Shown in pieces: positions 43,235 through 50,521 of a DNA stretch of 64,000 bases (position 1 is its first letter; each line of letters begins with the position of its first letter). The notes beneath the pieces were generated by a model, which was not told the DNA's origin, made no database searches, and worked only from the letters and a program-made list of their open reading frames with translations. The stretch covers positions 62,001 through 126,000 of the forward strand of contig JAIBBY010000001.1 of assembly GCA_019694455.1 (NCBI GenBank), given 5' to 3'. Source of the DNA: Pirellulales bacterium (GTDB taxonomy: Bacteria; Planctomycetota; Planctomycetia; Pirellulales; JAEUIK01). The translations under genes were made by a program, and so were the position numbers.

Positions 43235-44284
43235 ATGATCGACGCGAATTATTCGCGAGCATCGCGGCTGGGATTGTGGACGGCGGCGCTTGTAGGAGTG
43301 ATCTTCACGGCGGTTGCGACCAATGCCGCCCGTGGGCAGGACGCCGATGATCCGGTGGTGACGGTGTACGACGTCGATCCCAATTGGCCCCAGCGGCCAA
43401 ACGAGGTCAGCGGCAAGGGATGGGTTTCGGGCTTGGCGATCGACGCTGAGGATCGCGTGTGGTTGTTTCGCAAGAGCGATGATCCGGTCCAGGTCTACAC
43501 GGCGGCCGGCGATTTTGTGCGTACCTGGGGGCGAGGCCTGTTTCTGAACCCCCATCAACTGCGCATTGACCACGAAGGCAACGTGTGGGTCGCTGATTTT
43601 GGATTTCACGTTGTGCAGAAGTTCACGCCAGAAGGACAACTGCTGCTGACACTCGGAGTGCGCGGCGAAAAGGGGGAGGACGAGCGGCACTTCAACATGC
43701 CCACTGACATGGCGATCACTCCGTCGGGCGATATCTTTGTCAGCGATGGGTACGGCAATCGCCGCATTGTCCACTTCACCAAGGAGGGCAAATTCGTCAA
43801 GACATTCGGCACGGCCGGCGGCGGGCCGGGGCAGTTTGTGTTGCCGCACGCCATTGTCGTCGACGCCAGCGGCGTGCTCTACATCGCCGATCGCAACAGC
43901 GGCCGCATTCAACTGTTCAACCAGGACGGCAAGTTTCTCGACCAATGGTCGAACGTGCTGATGCCGTGGGGGCTGAGCATGACGCGCGACAACGAGCTGT
44001 GGGTCTGCGGGTCGTCGCCGCATTGGTGGTATCGGCACGGGGTATATCCCGAATACAAGGACCAGTTGCTGATGCGCTTCGCGAGCAACGGCCGCGCGAT
44101 GCAAACTTGGACGCTACCGCTGGGGGACATCGGCGCGAACAAGGACCAGCCCGATACCTCAAGAATCAAGCCGGGCGAGACGGTCGGCGCGCATTGCATC
44201 GCGCAAGATTCGCGGGGCAACGTGTACGTCGGCGACATTTACGGAGAGCGGGCGCAGAAATTCGTACCGGTGTCGAAGCGATAA
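43235..44284 (+). CDS. Exported beta-propeller protein with NHL-type repeats
   Basis: A 349-residue protein with a signal peptide (hydrophobic core LWTAALVGVIFTAVATNA, AARG|Q). The mature part contains NHL-like repeats: LNPHQLRIDHEGNVWVADFG, FNMPTDMAITPSGDIFVSDGYGN, FVLPHAIVVDASGVLYIADRNSG and AHCIAQDSRGNVYVGDIYG, with the D-x-G-x-(V/I)-(W/Y)-V-A-D pattern. This resembles peptidyl-alpha-hydroxyglycine lyase-like propellers, though activity is not shown by the sequence. GGAGG lies nine bases before the ATG. It is divergent from the frameshifted gene. Confidence 0.87.
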   Translation: MIDANYSRASRLGLWTAALVGVIFTAVATNAARGQDADDPVVTVYDVDPNWPQRPNEVSGKGWVSGLAIDAEDRVWLFRKSDDPVQVYTAAGDFVRTWGRGLFLNPHQLRIDHEGNVWVADFGFHVVQKFTPEGQLLLTLGVRGEKGEDERHFNMPTDMAITPSGDIFVSDGYGNRRIVHFTKEGKFVKTFGTAGGGPGQFVLPHAIVVDASGVLYIADRNSGRIQLFNQDGKFLDQWSNVLMPWGLSMTRDNELWVCGSSPHWWYRHGVYPEYKDQLLMRFASNGRAMQTWTLPLGDIGANKDQPDTSRIKPGETVGAHCIAQDSRGNVYVGDIYGERAQKFVPVSKR

Positions 44285-44335
44285 TGCAAGGGCGACAACC
44301 CACCGCAATGCCTCTCCGTGAGCATGTCGGTTTGT

Positions 44336-44360
44336 GTGAGGGAGGCGGTTTGTCCCTCAC
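44336..44360 (+). terminator. Hairpin downstream of the propeller gene
   Basis: GTGAGGGA (44336-44343) and TCCCTCAC (44353-44360) form an 8-bp stem with a 9-base loop, 52 bp after the stop codon. Only TTG follows, not a full T-run, so it is a weak terminator candidate. Confidence 0.35.
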
Positions 44361-44400
44361 TTGTCGCGACGCGGCATGACCGATTTGGGGTTCTTCCCAC

Positions 44401-44448
44401 CGGTGGGTTAAGATGAAGTCCCCGCGAGCGGGAGCGCTCGCGCTGTTT
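44401..44448 (+). repeat. 48-bp dispersed repeat, copy 1
   Basis: The core from CGGTGGGTTAAGATG to CGCTGTTT matches the copy at 45747-45794 at 47 of 48 positions (A to G once). It contains the hairpin CGCGAGCG-ggag-CGCTCGCG. It ends six bases before the 3' end of the nucleotidyltransferase gene, which reads towards it. Confidence 0.9.
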
Positions 44449-44454
44449 GCCAAG

Positions 44455-45027
44455 TTAGGTCGACTTGGGTTTGAGCTTACCTGACAGCAGTTCGTCAAGT
44501 TGCTGTTTCACGCCAAGCGTACCCACCCATTGACGCATATAGGCCAAGTCCAGCGCCCCTGCTTGCACGGCAAAGACGCCGGCGGCGTCTTGTAGCTGGC
44601 GGTCCGACGGCGTGATCTGGTTCCAGTACAACTTATGCAAGATGAGGTCCTCGGCGGTGGCCAGAGGCGCTCGCCTGCCGAATAGATCGACCACTACGCG
44701 GCGAGCGAAGGCGGCCTGTTCGTAGGAATTGTCGCGCAAAACCCAGAAATCCGCCTTCAACGCGGATTGCTCGTCCAGCACGTTGAACTGATGCGGTGGA
44801 CGAAGCGCGGCGCGCACCGATTGCGATTGCACAAAAAACCCGGGCTCGAATGCCAACACGAACCGCTCGACGCTGGCGAGATCCAAGACCAACACAAAAT
44901 CGAGGTCGTGCGTCGTGCGCGGAATGCCCCAATAATTGCTGGCCATCGAGCCAGTCAACATGTAGGCCATCCCTGTTTGATCGAGTCGCTCAACCACTTC
45001 GATTAGGAAATCGGCTTCGCTTCTCAT
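44455..45027 (-). CDS. Nucleotidyltransferase-fold protein (MNT/AbiEii-like)
   Basis: A 190-residue protein with the DNA polymerase beta-type nucleotidyltransferase motif: TGSMASNYWGIPRTTHDLDFVLVL supplies GS and the D-x-D pair, and KADFWVL likely gives the third carboxylate. TAEDLILHKLYW is a block shared with AbiEii-like and related uncharacterised nucleotidyltransferases. Such proteins act in toxin-antitoxin or resistance systems in some cases, by adding nucleotides to tRNA or protein; activity here is inferred only from motifs. Its ATG overlaps the stop of the 66-residue gene as ATGA. Third gene of a compact cassette. Confidence 0.8.
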   Translation of the reverse strand: MRSEADFLIEVVERLDQTGMAYMLTGSMASNYWGIPRTTHDLDFVLVLDLASVERFVLAFEPGFFVQSQSVRAALRPPHQFNVLDEQSALKADFWVLRDNSYEQAAFARRVVVDLFGRRAPLATAEDLILHKLYWNQITPSDRQLQDAAGVFAVQAGALDLAYMRQWVGTLGVKQQLDELLSGKLKPKST

Positions 45028-45224
45028 GCGCGGCTGAGCTCAATGCGACGACGCAATTCTCGTTCTACTTCGGCATCGTCGGCGTCGGGGAATTGTCGGC
45101 GGATTCCGGCCCGCGCGACGTTACAGGCGAATTCGTGCAGGTCGAGCGCGATCCGGAGTCGCTGTTCGCCGGTCATCGCGCGATACAACTCGATTTGCCT
45201 TGCCAGCGCGGCTTCAGGGGTCAT
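45024..45224 (-). CDS. 66-residue helical protein, middle gene of cassette
   Basis: A small acidic/basic helical protein with the sequence pattern ALARQIELYRAMTGEQRLRIALDLHEFACNVARAGIRRQFPD then DAEVERELRRRIELSR. Similar short proteins occur next to nucleotidyltransferases in other genomes as I recall, always unnamed. It does not look like HEPN (no RxxxxH). ATGA overlaps with both neighbours show it is translated with them. An antitoxin or adaptor role is a guess. Confidence 0.7.
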   Translation of the reverse strand: MTPEAALARQIELYRAMTGEQRLRIALDLHEFACNVARAGIRRQFPDADDAEVERELRRRIELSRA

Positions 45225-45463
45225 TGCGGCGCCTCAAAAACGGGAACGGCGGCGCTCACTACGCCACGGGTCAGCAACGTGTGATCCTCCAGATAGACGT
45301 GGGCTGCTCGGTCGCAACCCAACGCACTCGCGGCTAACTCGTCGCTAATATTGGCGAGCGCGAGCAGGCCGGCGGGCCTTCCGTAGATCGACGCCTCGAC
45401 CTTGTCAATACGGATTTCCAATTGTCCGTCGGTAAAGGCAGGGCGGGCAAACTGACGCTCCAT
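45221..45463 (-). CDS. 80-residue hypothetical protein, first gene of cassette
   Basis: An 80-residue soluble protein (MERQFARPAFTDGQLEIRID, then GRPAGLLALANISDEL, and a hydrophobic end LTRGVVSAAVPVFE). No family is recognised. ATG at 45463 has GAGG seven bases upstream, better than the upstream start at 45496. Its TGA overlaps the ATG of the 66-residue gene. As the first gene it may be a regulator or antitoxin, but nothing like a DNA-binding motif is visible. Confidence 0.65.
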   Translation of the reverse strand: MERQFARPAFTDGQLEIRIDKVEASIYGRPAGLLALANISDELAASALGCDRAAHVYLEDHTLLTRGVVSAAVPVFEAPQ

Positions 45464-45820
45464 TTCAGCACCTCGGTCTACGGAAATCCATCGCATCGCC
45501 CACCGCTGACGATAGGCCGAGTCCTATTCATGGAACGTGCCTGATGACGGATCAAACTCCAGCGCCCTTGACGTTGGCAAAGCAGAGTAGGCTCACGGCA
45601 AATTAAGGCTCGCGGTCAGCCAAGTCAAACCGGGCAGCACCGCGCGATGCTTGGTTGTTTGGCGGTCGGCGTCAACCAACCGACGAACTGATGTCCAGTG
45701 CGCCAGACCCGGCCCGGCAGGCTTCGGGGTTTGGGTTTCTCCTTAGCGGTGGGTTAAGATGGAGTCCCCGCGAGCGGGAGCGCTCGCGCTGTTTCCATCC
45801 CGCCTCTGGAGCAATTGATC
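45464..45820. other. 357-bp intergenic region between cassette and oxidoreductase gene
   Basis: It carries the promoter side of the three-gene cassette (minus strand) and repeat copy 2 at 45747-45794 just before the Tat oxidoreductase gene. An imperfect hairpin around 45652-45682 (GGTTG/CAACC) is present. No gene is seen. Confidence 0.55.
45747..45794 (+). repeat. 48-bp dispersed repeat, copy 2
   Basis: Near-identical to 44401-44448 and in the same orientation; the similarity fades upstream in a T/G-rich tract (GGGTTTCT versus GGGGTTCT). It carries the same perfect 8-bp hairpin. It lies 26 bp before the oxidoreductase ATG, within its leader. Confidence 0.9.
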
Positions 45821-47110
45821 ATGGCCGAACCGAAGCCGCTGCCCGCGAATAGTCGTCGACAGTTTCTCAAAACCTCTGGCGTGGCCGCTGGCGCGCTGGC
45901 GGGGAGTCTGCTGGTGGACCGGGCCGTGCATGCCGGCGGCAGCGACGTGCTGAAGGTGGGCCTGGTGGGCTGCGGCGGGCGCGGCACGGGAGCGGCGGCC
46001 CAGGCGCTGCAGGCCGACCCCAACGTGAAGCTGACCGCGATGGGAGACGCGTTTGCCGATCGGCTGCAATCGAGCCTCGAAAATCTGAAGAAGCAAGACG
46101 GGCTGGCCGCCAAGATCGATGTGACGCCGGAGCGCTCGTTTGTGGGCTTCAACGCGTACAACGACGTGATCAACTCGGGCGTGGACGTAGTGGTGCTGGC
46201 CTCGCCGCCGCACTTTCGGCCGATGCACTTCAAGGCGGCGGTCGACGCCGGCAAGCATGTGTTTGCCGAGAAGCCGGTGGCGGTCGACGCGGCGGGGGTG
46301 CGCAGCGTGATCGAGAGCGCGCGACAGGCAGAGGAAAAGGGGCTGTCGGTGGTCTCTGGTCTTTGCTGGCGCTATGACTACGGCGTGCGCGAGACGATCA
46401 ACCGGATTCGCGACGGCGCGATTGGCGACGTGGTGGCGATTCAGGAGAACTACAACGCCGGCAGCTTGTGGATGCACCCGCGCAAGCCGGAGTGGAGCGA
46501 CATGGAGTGGCAACTGCGCAACTGGTTGTACTTCACGTGGCTGTCGGGTGACCACAACGTGGAGCAGCATGTGCATAGCCTGGACAAGGCGGCCTGGATC
46601 CTGGGAGATGTGGCGCCAATCCGGGCGACGGGACTGGGTGGCCGACAGGTGCGCACGCAACCGGAGTACGGGAACATCTTTGACCATCACGCGGTGGTGT
46701 ACGAGTTCCCCGGCGACGTGCGGGTGTTCGCCTACACGCGTCAGCAGGATGGCTGCTCGAACGACGTGGAAGACTACGTACTCGGCTCGAAGGGGCGCGC
46801 AGAGGTGTTGCGGCACGAGATCAGCGGCGACGAGAAGTGGCGCTATCGCGGACCAAAGAACAACATGTACCAGACCGAGCACGACGAATTGTTTGCGGCC
46901 ATCCGCTCGGGCAAGCCGATCAACAACGGCCACTACATGGCCAACAGCACGATGATGGCGATCTTGGGACGCATGGCGACCTACACCGGCAAGACCATCA
47001 CCTGGGAGCAGGCGATGGGGAGCCAGGAAGTTCTGGCGCCGCCGGCCTACGATTGGGTTTCGCTGCCGGTGCCGCCGGTGCCGATGCCCGGTCAGACGCA
47101 ATTTGCTTGA
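45821..47110 (+). CDS. Gfo/Idh/MocA family oxidoreductase, Tat-exported
   Basis: A 429-residue oxidoreductase with a Tat signal (NSRRQFLKTSGVAAGALAGSLLVD, about 10-33). The Rossmann motif is VGLVGCGGRGTGAAAQAL and the catalytic motif HVFAEKPVAVDAAG contains the EKP lysine; CWRYDYGVRETINRIRDGAIGDV and WLSGDHNVEQHVHSLD are typical of planctomycete members. ATG at 45821 is preceded by CTGGAG; the frame opens two codons earlier with TTG. A strong terminator follows the gene. Confidence 0.92.
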   Translation: MAEPKPLPANSRRQFLKTSGVAAGALAGSLLVDRAVHAGGSDVLKVGLVGCGGRGTGAAAQALQADPNVKLTAMGDAFADRLQSSLENLKKQDGLAAKIDVTPERSFVGFNAYNDVINSGVDVVVLASPPHFRPMHFKAAVDAGKHVFAEKPVAVDAAGVRSVIESARQAEEKGLSVVSGLCWRYDYGVRETINRIRDGAIGDVVAIQENYNAGSLWMHPRKPEWSDMEWQLRNWLYFTWLSGDHNVEQHVHSLDKAAWILGDVAPIRATGLGGRQVRTQPEYGNIFDHHAVVYEFPGDVRVFAYTRQQDGCSNDVEDYVLGSKGRAEVLRHEISGDEKWRYRGPKNNMYQTEHDELFAAIRSGKPINNGHYMANSTMMAILGRMATYTGKTITWEQAMGSQEVLAPPAYDWVSLPVPPVPMPGQTQFA

Positions 47111-47135
47111 CAGCCGAGCTGAATTTGGCGACCAT

Positions 47136-47173
47136 CAGGGCCACGGAACATTTGTTCAGTGGCCCTGTTTTTT
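47136..47173 (+). terminator. Intrinsic terminator after the oxidoreductase gene
   Basis: CAGGGCCAC (47136-47144) pairs with GTGGCCCTG (47159-47167); the loop carries a second GAAC/GTTC pairing, and TTTTTT follows at 47168-47173. This is the clearest Rho-independent terminator in the window, placed 26 bp after the stop codon at 47110. Confidence 0.9.
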
Positions 47174-47202
47174 GTCGGTGAATTTCTACGAAGGAGATTG
47201 CC

Positions 47203-47667
47203 ATGACGCGCGGCGTGCCTGACGGATATCACACGCTCAACCCCTATCTGGCGGTGAAGGGCGCCGCAGCGGCGCTGGAGTTTTACGCGAAGGCCTTTGG
47301 CGCCACGGAGCTCTATCGACTGACGGGCCCGGGCGGGCAGATTGGCCACGCGGAAATGACCATTGGCGACTCGAAACTGATGCTGGCCGACGAATTTCCG
47401 GAGTATGAAGTCTACGGCCCGCAGAAGTTGGGCGGATCGCCAGTGACGTTGTCGCTCTACGTGGAAGATGTCGACGCGCTGGTAGCGCAGGCGACGGCCG
47501 CAGGCGCCACGGTGATGCAACCGGTGGCGGATCAGTTTTATGGCGACCGAACGGGCAAACTGCGCGATCCGTTTGGGCATATCTGGCATATTGCCACGCG
47601 CAAAGAGGATGTATCGCCCGAGGAGATGCAGCGCCGTTTTGACGAGTGGATGAAGTCGCAGGGCTGA
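47203..47667 (+). CDS. VOC family protein (PhnB/glyoxalase-like)
   Basis: A 154-residue vicinal-oxygen-chelate fold protein of the PhnB-like group: YHTLNPYLAVKGAAAALEFYAKAFGATE opens the first beta-alpha-beta unit, GHAEMTIGDSKLMLADEFPEY the metal-side strand, and LYVEDVDALVAQATAAGATV the second unit, ending with the typical DRTGKLRDPFGHIWHIATR. Function varies in this group and is unknown. AAGGAGA precedes the ATG; the terminator lies just upstream, so it has its own promoter. Confidence 0.9.
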   Translation: MTRGVPDGYHTLNPYLAVKGAAAALEFYAKAFGATELYRLTGPGGQIGHAEMTIGDSKLMLADEFPEYEVYGPQKLGGSPVTLSLYVEDVDALVAQATAAGATVMQPVADQFYGDRTGKLRDPFGHIWHIATRKEDVSPEEMQRRFDEWMKSQG

Positions 47668-47680
47668 GACGCTCGCGAAA

Positions 47681-49123
47681 TCAGCCGACTTGCAACAGTC
47701 GTTCGACGCGGCGAATGGCCTCGTCGATGGTGCAGCGTCCCTGCGCCACGTGCAGCACCTGCTGCGACTGCATCCAACCGCCGACGGTCTTTTGCGCGGA
47801 GACGACCGTGCTGTGGCTGCGGCGGCCAAAATAGTGACCGATCTCGGAGAGGGCTGCGCGAGTGTGCTTGCGGGCCAGCCACATGGCCAGCATGCGCGGG
47901 CTGCTGATCTCTTTGGTGCGACGCTCGGATTGCAGCGTTTCGCGTTCCAGCCCGAAGACATCGCAAATGGCGAGCTCGATGTCTTTAAGTTTCACCGCGC
48001 GGGCGCTATAGCGAATCAGTTCGGCCAACGTCTCTTGGGCCATGGCGAGGTTGATCGGTTCGCCGAGCGCGACGTGCGTGGCGTGGAGCCGATTGATGGC
48101 GCCCGACAGTTCGCGCGCGTGGCCGGTAAGGTTGGCGGCGATATAGGCAATGATGTCGTCATTGAGGCGGATGCCCGACTTGCCGGCAAGGCGCCTCACG
48201 ATGCCGAGGCGGGTATCGTACTCCGGCGGTTCAATGCGGCAGACCATGCCCGCGTTGATACGATGCACTAGTTCGCGTCCGAGATCGTCGAGTTCGGCGG
48301 GAGGTCGATCGGTGGAGAGGACGATCTGGCGTCCTTCTTCAATGAGAAAATCGAGGGTGTGCAGCAACTCGACAAGGGTGGCGCGCTTGCCCGCAAAGAA
48401 TTGCACATCGTCGATGATGAGCAGATCGACGCCGCGGTACTTGCGGCGGAAGTTGGGGAGCCCGGAGCCGCGGAGGGCTTCGAGAAAATAGGAGGTGAAT
48501 TGCTCGGCCGAGAGGAAGACGGCGGTGGAGAGGGGGTTGGCCTTGCGAACGGCAGACCAGACTCCTTCGAGCAGATGCGTTTTGCCGACGCCGGTGGGCC
48601 CATGCACCACCAACGGAGACCAGGCGCCCATGCGGCCGGCGACCATGTTGGCGGTGGTGTGGGCCAGGCGGTTGGAGTCTCCCACGACGAAGGAATCTAG
48701 CGAGGAGAAGCGGCGCCCGATGGCGGCGGTAGGCGATACTGTCTTGGCGGCAAGTTGCGGATCGGCTTTGCATGGCGGCGCGGAGTACGACAGTCGCGGC
48801 GCGGTTGCCGGACCGGGAGGCGGGGGGGTGAGCGGGGCGGTATCCATCGGTGCGGCGGCGGACGGCGCGGCGCTGGTGGCGAGTTGAAAATCGAGCGAGA
48901 GGGGGCGGCCAAGCACGACCTGACCGGCGGACTGTAGCTCCGCGCGAAAATTACGGCGGAGCCATTCCTGCAGGAAGAGATTGGGAGCGGTGACGACGAG
49001 GCGATCGCCATCGAGCGACAGATCGGCGCCGGCGCCAAACCACAGTTCGTAGCGCTCGCGGCCGACTTGCTGTTGCAAAGCTGAACGCAGCGCGGAGACG
49101 ATCTCCATACCGTCGGTTCTCAC
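47681..49123 (-). CDS. dnaA: Chromosomal replication initiator-like protein DnaA
   Basis: A 480-residue DnaA-type AAA+ ATPase. Domain I is short, followed by a Pro/Ala-rich domain II (about 80-130). Domain III has Walker A HGPTGVGKTHLLEG, Walker B LLIIDDVQFF and sensor LSTDRPP. Domain IV ends with SSPRMLAMWLARKHTRAALSEIGHYFGRRSHSTVVSAQKTV, the DnaA-box-binding signature. GTG at 49123 or ATG at 49108 could start it. No dnaN, recF or gyrase gene is next to it, as in other planctomycetes where the initiator gene may be isolated or duplicated. Confidence 0.93.
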   Translation of the reverse strand: MRTDGMEIVSALRSALQQQVGRERYELWFGAGADLSLDGDRLVVTAPNLFLQEWLRRNFRAELQSAGQVVLGRPLSLDFQLATSAAPSAAAPMDTAPLTPPPPGPATAPRLSYSAPPCKADPQLAAKTVSPTAAIGRRFSSLDSFVVGDSNRLAHTTANMVAGRMGAWSPLVVHGPTGVGKTHLLEGVWSAVRKANPLSTAVFLSAEQFTSYFLEALRGSGLPNFRRKYRGVDLLIIDDVQFFAGKRATLVELLHTLDFLIEEGRQIVLSTDRPPAELDDLGRELVHRINAGMVCRIEPPEYDTRLGIVRRLAGKSGIRLNDDIIAYIAANLTGHARELSGAINRLHATHVALGEPINLAMAQETLAELIRYSARAVKLKDIELAICDVFGLERETLQSERRTKEISSPRMLAMWLARKHTRAALSEIGHYFGRRSHSTVVSAQKTVGGWMQSQQVLHVAQGRCTIDEAIRRVERLLQVG

Positions 49124-49567
49124 TTCCTGTGCCTTCGGCGCGCACGATCCCCCGCGTTTAGTCAGCTTGGGCGCTCGCCAAGCCAGAGAGTGGCGGCTTG
49201 GCGAGGTGTTTTGAGCTTATCGCGGGACGTGGCTTCAATGCCAACGATCAGTGTTGTTTCACTCGTGGGAAGGCGATTGTACGCCAGCTAGCACTGCTGT
49301 CAAAGAGAAAATCCAAGATTGATTCCGGGGGTTGTTGGGGAGCGGGCGGCGCGTTCGGAATTCTTCGCACTTGCCGCACGAAGCGTCGGGGCGGCGCATT
49401 TTTTCGCGCTAGGAACCGACGTGGAAAAGGTGTTGCGCGGGGCGGCGCAAGTGAACCCGACTCGCTGGCAACCAATGCGATAAATGCCGCCACGGCAAGC
49501 GCATGACGCGTGCCGCGCCGCGATAGTCGCGCGATATCGGAAGTTGCAAGTTGCGCCGCGGCGACTT
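49124..49567. other. 444-bp non-coding region upstream of dnaA
   Basis: No gene is seen, and no cluster of TTATCCACA-like boxes or AT-rich unwinding element was found by eye, so it does not look like a replication origin. A strong inverted repeat at 49174-49205 lies in the dnaA leader. A T-rich tract GCATTTTTTCGCG occurs at about 49398-49409. Confidence 0.55.
49174..49205. promoter_or_regulatory. Perfect 11-bp inverted repeat in the dnaA leader
   Basis: CTCGCCAAGCC (49174-49184) and GGCTTGGCGAG (49195-49205) flank a 10-base spacer, starting about 50 bp upstream of dnaA. It could be an operator dyad or a leader hairpin. On the plus strand GTGTTTT follows, so an overlapping terminator for leftward-opposed transcription is also possible. 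Confidence 0.5.
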
Positions 49568-50494
49568 TCAACTGGTTGCCAGAACCCGCACATAGACAGG
49601 GCGGCGATCCCAAGCGGTAAAGCCAGCGCGTTCGTACATCTCGAGCGCGGGGGCGTTGGCGGCGTCGACCGAAAGCACCAATCGCTCTCGACCAGCATTT
49701 GCCGTCAGCCACTGCGCTTGACGAACGATTAGTTCGCCGAAGCGGCGACCACGCAGCGCCGGCGCCACACCCATGTACACCAGTTCGTAATGATCGAGCG
49801 CGGGATCGTCTGTCAGAAGCAGACAGCCGGCGTCGTGCCCGTCGTGTTGCACTACAAACCAGCGCGACGGGTCGTAAACGCCGGTGGCGCGGTAACTGGC
49901 GAGCACGTCGTCGATGTCGCGCACGCCATCGATGGCTGGACAATCGCGGCTTTCTTGGTACGTGGCTGAGACAATCGCCCGCAGGCGATCGTGATTTTCG
50001 GGAGAGTACTGCTCGAAATTCAGCTCGATGGCGGGTCGCTGGCGAGGAAAATAGCGACTGGAGCAAAGCAAATAGTGCAGGTCGGCAAGGTGGGTAAACC
50101 CCGCCGCCGCGAGATGGCGCTGATCGCTTTCAGCATGGAGTTGCGGCAAAGCCTGGGCCAACCGCGCGCCGCGGCCGCATAGCCACTCGGTCGCCTGGTT
50201 GAGAAGCAAAACGGCGAGGTCGGCATCGTCGTCAGACTGGCAGCGCGGGGGCCAAACGACCGCCGCCCGCCCTGGCAGAGGCCGCGCAAGCACAGCGCCG
50301 GCGAGTTGTTCGCCGCGGGTGGCGACCCATAGCCCGGCTAGGGCGTCTGGTTGGTGGTGAGATTCGACTTCCAGCGCGCGGATTTGCTGCTCACGCAGGT
50401 CGGCCGGCAGATCGGAGAAAACGAATTGCAGCGCCGCGCGACGCCATGCCGGCGGACAGGATACAATGCAGTCGTTGTGCGGATCGTTCGCCAT
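49568..50494 (-). CDS. GNAT family N-acetyltransferase
   Basis: A 308-residue protein. The C-terminal half is a clear GNAT domain: DHYELVYMGVAPALRGRRFGELIVRQAQWL has the acetyl-CoA-binding V-x-P-x2-R-x3-(F)G and LSVDAANAPALEMYERAGFTAWDRRPVYVRVL the closing strands. The N-terminal half (about 20-150) resembles a degenerate GNAT copy with GLWVATRGEQLAGAVLARPL. The target is unknown. ATG at 50494; its start lies only 27 bp from the divergent PDZ gene. Confidence 0.85.
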   Translation of the reverse strand: MANDPHNDCIVSCPPAWRRAALQFVFSDLPADLREQQIRALEVESHHQPDALAGLWVATRGEQLAGAVLARPLPGRAAVVWPPRCQSDDDADLAVLLLNQATEWLCGRGARLAQALPQLHAESDQRHLAAAGFTHLADLHYLLCSSRYFPRQRPAIELNFEQYSPENHDRLRAIVSATYQESRDCPAIDGVRDIDDVLASYRATGVYDPSRWFVVQHDGHDAGCLLLTDDPALDHYELVYMGVAPALRGRRFGELIVRQAQWLTANAGRERLVLSVDAANAPALEMYERAGFTAWDRRPVYVRVLATS

Positions 50495-50521
50495 GCACAC
50501 AGCATAACGATCCGGTGAACA

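Noticed and set aside
44336-44448. Repeat copy 1 as the terminator of the propeller gene
   Set aside because: The same element also lies upstream of a gene start at 45747, so terminator function cannot be its general role; a separate hairpin at 44336-44360 is nearer the stop.
45743-47101. 452-codon open frame antisense to the oxidoreductase gene
   Set aside because: It runs through repeat copy 2 and mirrors codons of the real gene; no motif is present.
49124-49567. Replication origin next to dnaA
   Set aside because: No DnaA-box cluster, no AT-rich stretch and no dnaN; only a single dyad was found.
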